Shown: positions 33,026 through 42,204, numbered from the stretch's first letter. The stretch is DNA of 64,000 bases from Frankiaceae bacterium (GCA_035556555.1 DATMES010000046.1:124001-188000), one strand, 5' to 3'. Translations and numbers: made by a program. The notes: generated from the letters alone by a model not told the origin.

Positions 33026-34306
33026 ATGCGACGCGTCCTGCCCGTCCTCCTCCTCGCCCTGCTCGCGCCGGCCCACGCCCCGGCGCAGGCCGCGGCCGAG
33101 GACCGCACGCCCAACATCACGGGGCTCTACCGGCTGCCGTACACCGGCGGTACGGAGCTCACGAGCGACGGGCGGTACGTCTTCGCCGGGCAGTGGAACG
33201 GCCGCACCAACCGCTACGAGTACCCCCGCCAGGGCGGCGTACGGATCTTCGACAGCAAGGTCTGGCCGCCGAAGCTCGTCGGCACCATCAAGTGCGCGGG
33301 CACCGACATGGACGTCGCGGTCGTACGCCCCGGTCTCCTGGCGATCGGGCACCACTATTCGGCGTGCGGCGTCCGCGGCAACGGCATCACGCTGTTCGAC
33401 GTCAAGAACCCCGCCAAGCCGAAGCGCCTCTCGACGCTCGCGGTGCCGAGCGCGCACACGCTGACCGCGGTCCCCGGCGCGAACGTCCTCTACGTCTCCC
33501 CCGGCGGCACCGGCAGCGCCAACGGCCTCACCACCGTCGTCGACGTGAGCGACGCGAAGCGGCCGAAGGTGCGCGCGTACATCAGGCCCGACTTCTGGGG
33601 CTGCCACGACGTGACGTTCGCGACGAGCGTGGCCGGCAAGCCGATCGGCGTCTGCACCGGCCTCGAGGGCATCACGATCTGGGACATGGCCAACCCGATC
33701 AGCCCCAAGGTGCTCTCGACGGTGGCCGCCGAGGACGAGGTCACCGGCGACTACATCCAGTTCGCGCACGGGTCCGCGGTCAGCCCCGACGGTGGCCTGC
33801 TGGTCGTCAACGACGAGGCGTACAGCGGGCACCGGTGCGACGGCAAGGACGAGGAGCAGGCCGGGTCACTGCACCTCTACGACATCAGCGCGCCTGGGCA
33901 GCCGGTGTTCCTCGGGCGCATCGTGCCGCCGCGCGGCCGTACGAAGGCGTCGGGTCGCTGGGTCGAGACGTGGTGCACGTCGCACCAGCTCAACTTCATG
34001 CCCGGCTCGCGCCGGCTGGTCAACGCGTGGTTCACCGGCGGGGTCAGCGTGTGGGACCTCACGGTGCCGGTGGCGCCGCGCGAGGAGGCGCACTACGTCG
34101 GCAACGGCGCGATCACGTGGTCGGCGCACTGGTTCGGCGACCGGATCTGGGTCAACGACATGGCACGCGGCTTCGAGGTGCTGGAGATGTCGCCGATCCC
34201 GGACCTGCCGGTGCCGGTCAGCCCGGCGTGGCGCCCGGCGACGTCACGCCCGAAGATCCCGTTCGACCGCCCGGCTCCGCCGCAGGGCTTCGTCTGCCCG
34301 GCCTGA
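33026..34306 (+). CDS. Secreted LVIVD-repeat beta-propeller protein
   Basis: 426 residues with signal peptide ([21 protein letters not shown]). Repeats of the LVIVD type ([114 protein letters not shown]) predict a propeller of about seven blades. Such secreted proteins have no defined activity. It is divergent from miaB. Its 3' end overlaps a convergent gene by 89 nt. Confidence 0.88.
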   Translation: MRRVLPVLLLALLAPAHAPAQAAAEDRTPNITGLYRLPYTGGTELTSDGRYVFAGQWNGRTNRYEYPRQGGVRIFDSKVWPPKLVGTIKCAGTDMDVAVVRPGLLAIGHHYSACGVRGNGITLFDVKNPAKPKRLSTLAVPSAHTLTAVPGANVLYVSPGGTGSANGLTTVVDVSDAKRPKVRAYIRPDFWGCHDVTFATSVAGKPIGVCTGLEGITIWDMANPISPKVLSTVAAEDEVTGDYIQFAHGSAVSPDGGLLVVNDEAYSGHRCDGKDEEQAGSLHLYDISAPGQPVFLGRIVPPRGRTKASGRWVETWCTSHQLNFMPGSRRLVNAWFTGGVSVWDLTVPVAPREEAHYVGNGAITWSAHWFGDRIWVNDMARGFEVLEMSPIPDLPVPVSPAWRPATSRPKIPFDRPAPPQGFVCPA

Positions 34307-34664
34307 GCCTCGGCAGCCGGAACGCCAGACACACCGCGGCGACCGCCGCGAACGACGCGACGGCGACCATGCGCTCGGCCTCCCGCGACCAGGCGAGCTC
34401 GCGCGTGGACGCGTTGACGCGCAGCGTCGTCTCCCAGCGGTCCTTGCGGACGGTGTCGCCCACGCCGATCGACCGCGCCAGGTCCGCGTCGACATGCGTC
34501 GCGCGACCGTCGACGTAGACGAACCACGCGTCGTCGATCCCTGAGTGCTTCTCGTGCCGCGCCTCGACCCGCGTCACGGTGCCGTTCCACGCGAGCGGGA
34601 TGGCCGACCGCGCGGCACTCGCCCACACGCCGAGCGCGGCGAACGCGAACGCCGCCAGCGACAC
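34218..34664 (-). CDS. Two-helix membrane protein, DUF3592-like
   Basis: About 148 residues. Hydrophobic helices at each end (AAFAFAALGVWASAARSAI; MVAVASFAAVAAVCLAFRL) flank an extracytoplasmic domain (WNGTVTRVEARHEKHSGIDD then AWFVYVDGRAT) that resembles DUF3592. The start is uncertain: GTG 34664, or TTG 34694 overlapping the upstream gene. The C-terminal tail runs antisense into the LVIVD gene (34218-34306) and may be dispensable. Confidence 0.6.
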   Translation of the reverse strand: MSLAAFAFAALGVWASAARSAIPLAWNGTVTRVEARHEKHSGIDDAWFVYVDGRATHVDADLARSIGVGDTVRKDRWETTLRVNASTRELAWSREAERMVAVASFAAVAAVCLAFRLPRLRPGRRSPAAEPGGRTGSSGVTSPGATPG

Positions 34665-34680
34665 CGCCGCCGCGGCCCCG

Positions 34681-35076
34681 CTACGCGAACGCAAGGCCGA
34701 ACCCGAGGACGAGCAGCGCGAGGCCCGCCGTCGCGGCGACCGCCGCCGACGGGAGACCGCGCGCGTCGAGGGCGCCGCCCGCGGCGAGCAGTCCGCCGAG
34801 GCTCTGGTTGGCGAGGTCAACCGGGTCGAACTCCGCCAGCCGGAAGATCGTCGCCTCGGTGCCGACGCCGAGCAGCACCCCGACGCACGCGACCGCGACG
34901 ACCCGCCACGGCGTGGCCCACCGCGCGAGGAGCGGGACGAGCAGCAGCAGCGTGCCGCCCGCCCCGGCGACGAAGTGGCCCGCGTAGTCGGTGCGCTCGG
35001 GGAACGCCGCGGCGTACACCCACGTCAGCGCGCCCGCGAGGACCGCCGCGAGGAGCAGCCCCCGGGCCGCCCTCAC
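34681..35076 (-). CDS. VanZ-like small membrane protein
   Basis: 131 residues with four hydrophobic helices. DYAGHFVAGAGGTLLLLVP and GTEATIFRLAEFDPVDLANQ resemble the D-x-x-x-H and E-x-x-Q/D-x-x-D-x-x-N pattern of VanZ-like proteins. GTG 35076 overlaps the stop of the mycothiol-isomerase-like gene (GTGA), so the three genes 35753-34218 form a tight operon. Role is unknown; VanZ itself gives mild teicoplanin resistance. Confidence 0.7.
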   Translation of the reverse strand: MRAARGLLLAAVLAGALTWVYAAAFPERTDYAGHFVAGAGGTLLLLVPLLARWATPWRVVAVACVGVLLGVGTEATIFRLAEFDPVDLANQSLGGLLAAGGALDARGLPSAAVAATAGLALLVLGFGLAFA

Positions 35077-35753
35077 GACTCGACGACGTCCTCGTCGGGC
35101 AGCGGGCCGAAGTGGTTCAGGACGGGGAGGTACGGCTGCGGGTCGCCCGACCAGTCGTACGCGAGCACCTGCTTCACACCACGACGCCCGGCGAGCGCAC
35201 GGAAGAACTCGAACGAGTCGTCCGCCCTGACCGTCACGGCCGGGGCGGTGCCCGCGTCGAACTGCCAGTCCGCCGCCTCCAGGCGCAGGCCGGGGAGGCC
35301 GCGTTCGTCCAGCGACTTGGCGAGGCCGACGGCGAACCCCTTGCGGGCGATCTCGTACGCCTCCGCGTCGCGCCCGCCGGGCGCCTTCAGCGCGCCGCGG
35401 ATGTCGTGCTCGTGCGTGACGAGGTCGATGAGCAGCGTGCGCGAGATCCCCTTCGGGAACTCGTCGAGCTTCGGCTCGAACGTCGCCGCCTCCCGCGACC
35501 ACTCGTCGAGGACGTCGGCGGTCGGCGTACCGCGGCGGGCCTCGACCTGGGCCTGGGTCCACGGGTCGCTCGCGGCGCCTTCGAGGTTGCCGGCGTTGAC
35601 GTCGGCGACGACGCCGGTGGCGTGCGCGACGACGTCGTGGACGGTCCAGCCGGGGCAGCCGGGGACGGGCGTCTTCGCGGCGTCGGCGGGGAGGTCGCGG
35701 ACGAGGTCGCTGATGCGGACGCGGACGTCGGCGTAGAGCTCTGCAGGGGTCAT
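35073..35753 (-). CDS. Maleylpyruvate-isomerase/DinB-like mycothiol-dependent family protein
   Basis: 226 residues. N-terminal helical domain typical of the actinobacterial MDMPI family: CPGWTVHDVVAHATGVVADV (metal-binding His after WTVHDVVAH) and THEHDIRGAL (second metal His pair). These proteins use mycothiol or bind metal for thiol-linked chemistry; the substrate is unknown. A C-terminal SCP2-like segment follows. Another family member starts at 63828. Confidence 0.85.
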   Translation of the reverse strand: MTPAELYADVRVRISDLVRDLPADAAKTPVPGCPGWTVHDVVAHATGVVADVNAGNLEGAASDPWTQAQVEARRGTPTADVLDEWSREAATFEPKLDEFPKGISRTLLIDLVTHEHDIRGALKAPGGRDAEAYEIARKGFAVGLAKSLDERGLPGLRLEAADWQFDAGTAPAVTVRADDSFEFFRALAGRRGVKQVLAYDWSGDPQPYLPVLNHFGPLPDEDVVES

Positions 35754-35764
35754 GCGTCCGGACT

Positions 35765-36154
35765 CTACGACTGCCGCGCCGTGCGCTCCTCGTAGACCTC
35801 GACGAGCGTCCGCGCGAGGACGTCGAGCGGCACGCCCTTCTCGACGTACGCCGACGCGCCGCGGGCCCGCGCCTCGCGGCCCAGTTGCAGCTCGTCGAAG
35901 CCGGAGAAGACGACGACGACGCTGTCCGGGGAGCGTTCGAGGATGAGCGGCAGGGCCTCCAGGCCGTCCATCACCGGCATCGACAGGTCGAGCAGGACGA
36001 GGTCAGGCTGGGTGGCGGCGGTCAGGTCGACGGCCTCGGCGCCGTTGCCCGCCTCCCCCACGACGTCGAACGTCCCGCCGATCCGCAGCGAGAGCGCGAC
36101 GAGCTCGCGCATCTCCTGTGCGTCGTCGACCAGCACGATGCGGATGGGCGCCAC
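35765..36154 (-). CDS. Receiver-only response regulator
   Basis: 129 residues: one CheY-like receiver and nothing else. Acidic pocket VLVDDAQEMR, phospho-acceptor Asp in LVLLDLSMPVMDG, Ser/Thr switch near VVVVFSGFDE, Lys in YVEKGVP. GTG 36154 follows the histidine-kinase-like gene by 4 nt, so the two are co-transcribed. With no output domain it must act through protein contacts. Confidence 0.88.
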   Translation of the reverse strand: MAPIRIVLVDDAQEMRELVALSLRIGGTFDVVGEAGNGAEAVDLTAATQPDLVLLDLSMPVMDGLEALPLILERSPDSVVVVFSGFDELQLGREARARGASAYVEKGVPLDVLARTLVEVYEERTARQS

Positions 36155-36158
36155 GGGG

Positions 36159-36770
36159 TCACGTTCCTGCCGGCGCCCTGTCGTCCGTCATGCCGCGCGG
36201 CAGGGCGGGGACCGTACGGACGAGGTCGCCCGGCTCGATCGGCGTGCCGGCGACCGGGTCGACCAGGTCGCTCATCATCGTGCGCGCGGCCGCCAGGGTC
36301 TTGACGACCGCCTCGTGAGCCTTCTCGGGCTCGCCGGCCTCGTACCGGTACTGCGCCAGGGCGAGGCCCTGGACGATGTTGTCGTTGATCTCGAGCGCCG
36401 TACGCTGCCGCGCCTTGAGGTCGGCGAACAGCGTCGGCCCCTGTTGCAGCAGCGCGCCGTAGGAGCGCCGCAGCGTCCAGTAGAAGACCGCCACGCCGGC
36501 GGAGAGAACGTCCCAGACCGCCGCGTGCCAGCCCATCGCGGTGCGCATGGCGAGACCCTCGGTGACCTCCATGCCGGCGTACGGCGCGAGCATGTGCAGC
36601 GTGTGGCTGCCGTGGTGGACGGCGCAGGTGAAGAAGATCATCGCGGTGGCGCCGCCGAGCAGGTTGGTGCGCACCTGACCGGTGCGGATGAGCGCCCTCA
36701 GGATGGCCGCGGCGATGAGCGAGTAGGCGACCATGATGACGCCGTTCGCTGCCGCGGTGACTTGCCACAT
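36159..36770 (-). CDS. Membrane sensor with kinase-like dimerisation helix lacking the phospho-acceptor His
   Basis: 203 residues. Four hydrophobic segments (VIMVAYSLIAAAIL, GGATAMIFFTCAVHHGSHTL, AAVWDVLSAGVAVFYW and flanks) carry several His (VHHGSHTLHML) that might bind a cofactor. A helix follows (ADLKARQRTALEINDNIVQG) that aligns with the HisKA_3 dimerisation box, where ELHD normally holds the phospho-His; here it is EINDN. No ATPase domain follows. ATG 36770 has GGAGG 8 nt upstream. Its operon partner is a receiver-only regulator. Confidence 0.75.
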   Translation of the reverse strand: MWQVTAAANGVIMVAYSLIAAAILRALIRTGQVRTNLLGGATAMIFFTCAVHHGSHTLHMLAPYAGMEVTEGLAMRTAMGWHAAVWDVLSAGVAVFYWTLRRSYGALLQQGPTLFADLKARQRTALEINDNIVQGLALAQYRYEAGEPEKAHEAVVKTLAAARTMMSDLVDPVAGTPIEPGDLVRTVPALPRGMTDDRAPAGT

Positions 36771-36910
36771 GACGGGGCCTCCGGCTGGGGGAAGAGGATC
36801 CGATGTGTCATTGAACGACGGCCGCTCCCCTTTTCCCCCGGTGAAACCCGAACTGATGACGTTGGTCCCTTGCCGACCAGGGGACGTCGGCCCGATCCGG
36901 GCGCGAAAAC

Positions 36911-36933
36911 GTGTCACACCACGCCGTTACGGT
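36911..36933 (+). promoter_or_regulatory. RecA-NDp/PafBC-like promoter: GTGTCACAC-N8-TACGGT
   Basis: GTGTCACAC (36911-36919), 8 nt, TACGGT (36928-36933), then 7 nt to ATG 36941. This is the full geometry seen at lhr, but no annotated gene follows on the + strand. Confidence 0.55.
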
Positions 36934-36940
36934 CCTCCGC

Positions 36941-37174
36941 ATGACCTCCTGAGGAGCGAAAGGGGTGACCGAGGTGGTGAGTCCGATGTGACGGAATCCG
37001 CGGGACACGTTCGCGCTCGCGACGTCCGCGCGCGCCGTTGCTCTCCCTGGCCCGCGTCGGCCTGCCTGCCGCCTCGCGTGCGGCGGGTCGGCCGGCCGGG
37101 TCGGGTCGGGCCGCGGCGCATCCGCCGCGCGGTGCGTCGATCCGTGGAGCGTTCCCGTCCTCTGACGCCGTGCG
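36941..37174 (+). other. Putative damage-inducible orphan transcript with mini-ORFs
   Basis: No ordinary gene is visible in 36771-37174. The + transcript predicted by the promoter at 36911 would start at ATG 36941, encoding only MTS then TGA (36941-36952). A dyad CTCCTGAGGAG follows, then a nine-codon frame from GTG 36965 ending in ATGTGA, which overlaps GTG 36988 of a 76-codon, Arg-rich open frame running antisense into the rny 3' end (to 37218). A regulatory leader, a small basic protein or an sRNA are all possible; I cannot choose between them. Confidence 0.3.
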
Positions 37175-38848
37175 CTACTTCGCGTACTCGGTCGCCCGCG
37201 ACTCGCGGACGACCGTGACCCGGATCTGCCCGGGGTAGGTCAGCTCCTCCTCGACCTGCTTCGCGATGTCGCGCGCGATGACCTGTGCCTGGATGTCGTC
37301 GACCTGGTCCGGGAGCACCATGACCCGGATCTCGCGGCCGGCCTGCATCGCGAACACCTTCTCGACGCCGGGCTTGGCCGTGGCGATCTCCTCCAGGCGT
37401 TCGAGCCGCTTGACGTACGACTCCAGCGACTCGCGGCGCGCGCCGGGACGCCCGCCGCTGATCGCGTCGGCGCTCTGCGTCAGGACCGCCTCGACGGTGC
37501 GCTGCTCGACCTCGCCGTGGTGCGCCTCGATGGCGTGGGCGACGTCCTCGCTCTCGCCGTACTTGCGCGCGATCTCGGCCCCGATGAGCGCGTGGCTGCC
37601 CTCGACCTCGTGGGTGAGCGCCTTGCCGAGGTCGTGCAGCACGGTGCACCGCTTCACCAGCGGGACGTCGAGCTTGAGCTCGGCGGCCATGACGCCGGCG
37701 ATGTGGGCTGCCTCGACGAGGTGGCGGAGGACGTTCTGGCCGTAGCTCGTGCGGTAGCGGAGGCGACCGAGCAGGTTGACGATCTCCGGGTGCATCTCGG
37801 TGATGCCGACCTCGTAGAGGGCGTCCTCCCCTGCCCGGACGACGAGCTGCTCGACCTCGGCCTTGCTGCGCTCGTACATCTCCTCGATGCGCTGCGGGTG
37901 GATGCGCCCGTCGAGCACGAGCTTGTCGAGCGTCAGCCTGCCGACCTCGCGGCGTACCGGGTCGAAGCAGCTGAGCAGCACGGCCTCGGGCGTGTCGTCG
38001 ATGATGAGGTTGACGCCGGTGATCGACTCGTACGCCCGGATGTTGCGGCCCTCGCGGCCGATGATCCGGCCCTTCATGTCGTCGCTCGGCAGGTGCAGCA
38101 CGCTGACCACCGACTCGGCGGTCTGGTCCGTCGCCACCCGCTGGATCGCGAGCGTGACGATCTTGCGGGCGCGTTCCTCGCCGGTCGACTTCGCGTCGTT
38201 CTCGATGTCGCGGACGATCGCGACGGCGTCGCGCTTCGCCTGGTTCTCGATGGCGGCGACGAGCTCGGCCTTGGCGTCGGCGGCGGTCAGGCCGGCGGTG
38301 CGTTCGAGGACGAGGCGGCGTTCCTCCTCGACGTCCTTGAGCTCCTCGCGGCGGCGCGCCAGCTCCGTCTCGGCCTCGGCGAGCGCGTGGTCGCGGGCCT
38401 CGACGCGGCGCTGCTCGGTGTCGATGCGCTCCTCGCGTTCGGCGAGGCGGTGCTCGCGTTCGCCGAGACGTTCCTCCCGCCGGTCCTGCTCGGCGCGGAC
38501 CGCGCGGGCCTCGGCCTCGGCAGCGGCGCGCGCCTCGGCGGCTGCTGTCGTGGCCGCCGTGGCCGCGGCGGCGGCCGCGCTCGCGGCGGCGGCCTCGGCC
38601 TCGCGGCGCAGCGCCGCGGCGGCTGTCTCTGCCGCGGTGCGGATCGCGGCGGCGTCGGCCTCGGCCTGCGCGAGGATCGCGGCCGCGTTCCGATGCGCCT
38701 CGGTCGTGGCCTGCGCCGCCGCGAGGGAGTCCGCCTGGGACGTCGCGGGCGAGGTGATCGGGCCGGCGGCCGTGCGCGACCGGAGCACGAGGAACGCCGC
38801 ACCGACGCCGAGCAGCAGGCCGGCGACGATGCCGAGGACCACGCCCAT
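37175..38848 (-). CDS. rny: Ribonuclease Y
   Basis: 557 residues. Membrane-anchored endoribonuclease starting mRNA decay. N-terminal helix (GVVLGIVAGLLLGVGAAFLVL), long Ala/Glu/Arg coiled coil (about residues 40-210), KH domain (LPSDDMKGRIIGREGRNIRA), HD domain (CTVLHDLGKALTHEVEGSHA, then AIEAHHGEVEQ) and a C-terminal domain ending RVTVVRESRATEYAK. ATG 38848 follows AGGGGAGG. The coiled-coil DNA is very low complexity. Confidence 0.97.
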   Translation of the reverse strand: MGVVLGIVAGLLLGVGAAFLVLRSRTAAGPITSPATSQADSLAAAQATTEAHRNAAAILAQAEADAAAIRTAAETAAAALRREAEAAAASAAAAAATAATTAAAEARAAAEAEARAVRAEQDRREERLGEREHRLAEREERIDTEQRRVEARDHALAEAETELARRREELKDVEEERRLVLERTAGLTAADAKAELVAAIENQAKRDAVAIVRDIENDAKSTGEERARKIVTLAIQRVATDQTAESVVSVLHLPSDDMKGRIIGREGRNIRAYESITGVNLIIDDTPEAVLLSCFDPVRREVGRLTLDKLVLDGRIHPQRIEEMYERSKAEVEQLVVRAGEDALYEVGITEMHPEIVNLLGRLRYRTSYGQNVLRHLVEAAHIAGVMAAELKLDVPLVKRCTVLHDLGKALTHEVEGSHALIGAEIARKYGESEDVAHAIEAHHGEVEQRTVEAVLTQSADAISGGRPGARRESLESYVKRLERLEEIATAKPGVEKVFAMQAGREIRVMVLPDQVDDIQAQVIARDIAKQVEEELTYPGQIRVTVVRESRATEYAK

Positions 38849-39230
38849 CCCGGTTCCTCCCCTCGCCGTCGGCCGTGCGGCGTCGCTGCCGCGCGCGGAA
38901 CGGTGAGAGACCGCGCTGCGTGCTCGCGGCACGGGGCGCCCGTCGTGGACGGGCGGCGTACGAGCGCGGCGGCCGGGGTGTCCGCTCGAGGCGGCCGGTC
39001 GCCGGTGAAGGGTCGAGGTGAACTGTCGGGTGTCGCTATAGGAACCGCGGGCATGCGGGTTGGTCAACTCACCGGCCCCGACGGTAGGGGCGGTGATCTT
39101 GGGGGTCAAGCGCGGCGCCCCCGAGGGGACGCGAGGCGCGGCGCGGCAGCGTCAACGGCGCCATCGCGCCGCCATCCGCGCGACGCGCCGGGGCGCCGGG
39201 GCGCCGGGCGGGGCATTCGGGCGAGGGAGG
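38849..39230. other. Intergenic region upstream of rny
   Basis: 382 bp with no gene. On the minus strand a TATAGC (39040-39035) could be the rny -10, giving a leader of about 180 nt. Near the recX end are repeated GGCGCC blocks (about 39189-39214, GCCGGGGCGCCGGGG pattern) that can fold and may end recX transcription. Confidence 0.35.
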
Positions 39231-39806
39231 TCAGTCGTCCGGCCACGCCAGGTCGTCCCCGTCGAGGGCTTCGCGGACGACGGAGTAGGCGAGTCCGCCG
39301 CCGTACCCTTTCCGCGACAGCATTCCGACGAGGCGGTTGACCTGCTTGTCGCGTTCGAGGTTGCGGACGCTGCCGAGCTTGCGGGCGACGAGCTCGGTGG
39401 CGCGGGCGCGTTCGTCGTCGTCGGAGACGACGGCGACGGCCTCGCTGATCTCCTCGTCGCCGACGCCCTTGTGGCGCAGCTCGGCGGTGAGCGCGCGGCG
39501 GGACAGCCCGCGGGTGCGTCGCTGCCGCTCCACCCACGAGGCCGCGTAGGCGCCGTCGTCGACCAGCCCGACCTCGTCGAAGCGTTCGAGGACGGCGGTG
39601 GCGGCGTCGTCGGGCACGTTGCGGCGGCGCAGCTCGGTGGCGAGCTCCGCGCGCGTGCACGGTCGGCTGGAGAGCATCCGCAGGCAGATCGCCCGCGCCA
39701 CGGACTCCGGGTCGGTCTCGGGCTCGGGCGGGCGGTCGGGGGGCGGCTCCGCCGCGGGCCCGGTCGGGACCGCCTGAAGCCGCCGCCGGCTCGGCTGCCT
39801 GATCAC
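39231..39806 (-). CDS. recX: Regulatory protein RecX
   Basis: 191 residues. RecX binds RecA filaments and limits them. Helical repeats ARAICLRMLSSRPCTRAELA, DEVGLVDDGAYAASWVERQR, RGLSRRALTAELRHKGV and VARKLGSVRNLERDKQVNRL are typical. GTG 39806 is set by AGGAGG 5 nt upstream; the open frame upstream of it lies in repeat DNA. In many actinobacteria recA and recX overlap, whereas here a 290-bp spacer with a tandem duplication separates them. Confidence 0.95.
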   Translation of the reverse strand: MIRQPSRRRLQAVPTGPAAEPPPDRPPEPETDPESVARAICLRMLSSRPCTRAELATELRRRNVPDDAATAVLERFDEVGLVDDGAYAASWVERQRRTRGLSRRALTAELRHKGVGDEEISEAVAVVSDDDERARATELVARKLGSVRNLERDKQVNRLVGMLSRKGYGGGLAYSVVREALDGDDLAWPDD

Positions 39807-39896
39807 GTAAGCCTCCTGGGGAATGGGAGGGCTGGCGCCCGGGCGTCGGTCGGGGGGCGAGACGCCTGAGCAGGGTGGGTGCGTTGGAGCGGGCGG

Positions 39897-40092
39897 TGCG
39901 TTCAGGGGCGCCGCTGGCAAGGCCGCAGGGAGCGCCGCGTGCGAAGGCACGCAAGCGACCGAGAACGCAGCCGCTCGGCGCCCTGGACGTGTCCGGGTGC
40001 GTTCAGGAGCGCCGCTGGCAAGCCCGCAGGGAGCGCCGCGCGCGAAGGCACGCAAGCGACCGAGAACGCAGCCAGCCACGTCCCTGGACGTG
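39897..40092. repeat. Two tandem copies of a 101-bp repeat between recA and recX
   Basis: Copy 1 begins at TGCGTTCAGG (39897) and copy 2 at TGCGTTCAGG (39998); CCCTGGACGTG closes each (39981 and 40082), so the period is exactly 101 bp. The copies differ at a few bases. Each unit is bounded by GCGTTC and GAACGC and holds AGCGCCGC twice. It is non-coding and follows the recA stop by 3 nt. Confidence 0.85.
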
Positions 40093-40095
40093 CCG

Positions 40096-41127
<1,032 letters not shown>

Positions 41128-41165
41128 CCGTCACCCTCCGGGTCGTCGCCACGCGGTCGGCATTC

Positions 41166-41188
41166 ACGGTAGGGCGGGGGTGTGACAG
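41166..41188 (-). promoter_or_regulatory. RecA-NDp/PafBC-like promoter of recA: CTGTCACAC-N8-TACCGT
   Basis: On the minus strand CTGTCACAC (41188-41180), 8 nt, TACCGT (41171-41166). The predicted start near 41159 gives a leader of about 32 nt with GGAGG. In mycobacteria the main LexA-independent recA promoter has this architecture (TTGTCRGTG-N8-TAnnnT). Confidence 0.7.
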
Positions 41189-41211
41189 AAAGGCAGGGGG
41201 TCCGGCCAATC

Positions 41212-41220
41212 TGTGGACAA
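41212..41220 (+). promoter_or_regulatory. DnaA box TGTGGACAA upstream of recA
   Basis: Perfect reverse complement of the actinobacterial DnaA box TTGTCCACA. It lies between the LexA box and the damage-type promoter of recA. A role is inferred. Confidence 0.45.
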
Positions 41221-41258
41221 CCGCGTCCGAGCCGTCGAACCGCTCACAGGCACCGTAG

Positions 41259-41274
41259 CCGAACAGACGTTCGA
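41259..41274. promoter_or_regulatory. LexA (SOS) box CCGAACAGACGTTCGA upstream of recA
   Basis: Differs from TCGAAC-N4-GTTCGA only at the first base. It is 132 bp upstream of the recA start, suggesting a separate upstream LexA-controlled promoter. Confidence 0.8.
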
Positions 41275-41300
41275 ACGCGATGACCGACACGCCGGGGAAA

Positions 41301-41498
41301 TCAGTGGCGGTCCGACACCGGGACCTCGACTGCCTCGCACACCGCGCGCCACACCTCGGCGGCCTCGACGCCGGCCGCCAGCGCGTCCACGACGGTACGG
41401 CCGCCGAGCGAGGCGATGACGAGGTCGCGGGACACGGAGTCGGCGTACGCCGCGCCGAAGCGCGCGGTCATCCGCTCCCAGAACACCGTCATCCGCAC
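41301..41498 (-). CDS. DUF3046 protein
   Basis: 65 residues, the small protein found next to recA in actinobacteria (Rv2738c-like). MTVFWERMTARFGAAYADSV, SRDLVIASLGGRTVVDALAA and VWRAVCEAVEVP are the family blocks. GTG 41498 has TAGGGT (minus strand, 41511-41506) 7 nt upstream, so it is leaderless; ATG 41492 is two codons later. Function unknown. It ends just upstream of the recA regulatory region. Confidence 0.92.
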   Translation of the reverse strand: MRMTVFWERMTARFGAAYADSVSRDLVIASLGGRTVVDALAAGVEAAEVWRAVCEAVEVPVSDRH

Positions 41499-41519
41499 GA
41501 CGTACACCCTAGACAGCAC

Positions 41520-41550
41520 GACGCCCCCGGAAACGTGTTCCGGGGGCGTC
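41520..41550 (-). terminator. 13-bp perfect stem terminator
   Basis: GACGCCCCCGGAA (41520-41532) pairs with TTCCGGGGGCGTC (41538-41550) across a 5-nt loop, 14 nt after the stop of the membrane gene at 41565. Confidence 0.82.
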
Positions 41551-41564
41551 GGCGCTGGTGCGCG

Positions 41565-41900
41565 TTACGCGGCGCGCGGGATGCGGTGCTCGATCTCCGC
41601 GGCCTCGTCGGCGGTCTTGCGGGCGACGCCGCCCACGAACGCCTTGAGCTCGCTGGCGAGGTCGGCGACCGCGACGAGCACGATGCCGCTGGCGACGTAG
41701 TGCATCCACGACTCGCGGAGCTCCTGGCCGAAGGCCGAGAAGACGGAGTAGTCGAGGCCCCAGCAGACGGCCATGGCGATGACGGCGAAGATCGTGCGGG
41801 TGAGGGCCTTGGGGGTCTTCAGCGGGACGAGCTCGTCGATGACCTCCATCGCCACGCCGAGGCCGAGACCGAGACCGAGAAGGATGACGAAGGCGTACAC
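41565..41900 (-). CDS. Small membrane protein, unknown function
   Basis: 111 residues, GTG 41900 behind AGGAGG (5 nt). Three hydrophobic segments: YAFVILLGLGLGLGVAMEVI, IFAVIAMAVCWGLDYSVFSAF and YVASGIVLVAVADLASEL; the C-terminus is charged. The size and topology recall holin-like proteins, but no phage genes surround it. It is divergent from lhr across a gap with a large orphan hairpin. Confidence 0.75.
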   Translation of the reverse strand: MYAFVILLGLGLGLGVAMEVIDELVPLKTPKALTRTIFAVIAMAVCWGLDYSVFSAFGQELRESWMHYVASGIVLVAVADLASELKAFVGGVARKTADEAAEIEHRIPRAA

Positions 41901-42004
41901 GGGTGCCTCCTAGAGGCGGGCGTCGGCGGCACTTCCGCCGTACATCACCTTCGACACCGCATCCGTACGCGGGGTTACAGGAAAACTTCGCACCGTGAAT
42001 GTGC

Positions 42005-42060
42005 GAGGCGCGCGGACGGCCCATACAACCCCCGCAACACACGGGCCGTCCGCGCGCCTC
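42005..42060. repeat. Perfect 18-bp hairpin between divergent genes
   Basis: GAGGCGCGCGGACGGCCC (42005-42022) and GGGCCGTCCGCGCGCCTC (42043-42060) are exact reverse complements around a 20-nt A/C-rich loop. Both flanking genes point away, so it is not an ordinary terminator of either. The remaining 41901-42204 shows no gene. Confidence 0.85.
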
Positions 42061-42204
42061 AGATCGGTCCCCGCATCGCGGCGCGGCGGGACGGGGATCG
42101 ACTGGCGGTGCCCCCGCAGGCCCGCCGCGAGCGACTGTGACGGCAGTCCCCAAACATGTCTGTCGGGTATCTGACACTTGGGGCCGTTCCGCCTCACCCG
42201 GTTT

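Noticed and set aside
37038-37238. Coding frame over the rny 3' end starting at TTG 37038
   Set aside because: Low-complexity Ala/Arg translation overlapping rny; no ribosome site.
39806-40095. CRISPR array because of the direct repeats between recA and recX
   Set aside because: There are only two units of 101 bp directly abutting, no short repeat/unique spacer pattern and no cas genes.
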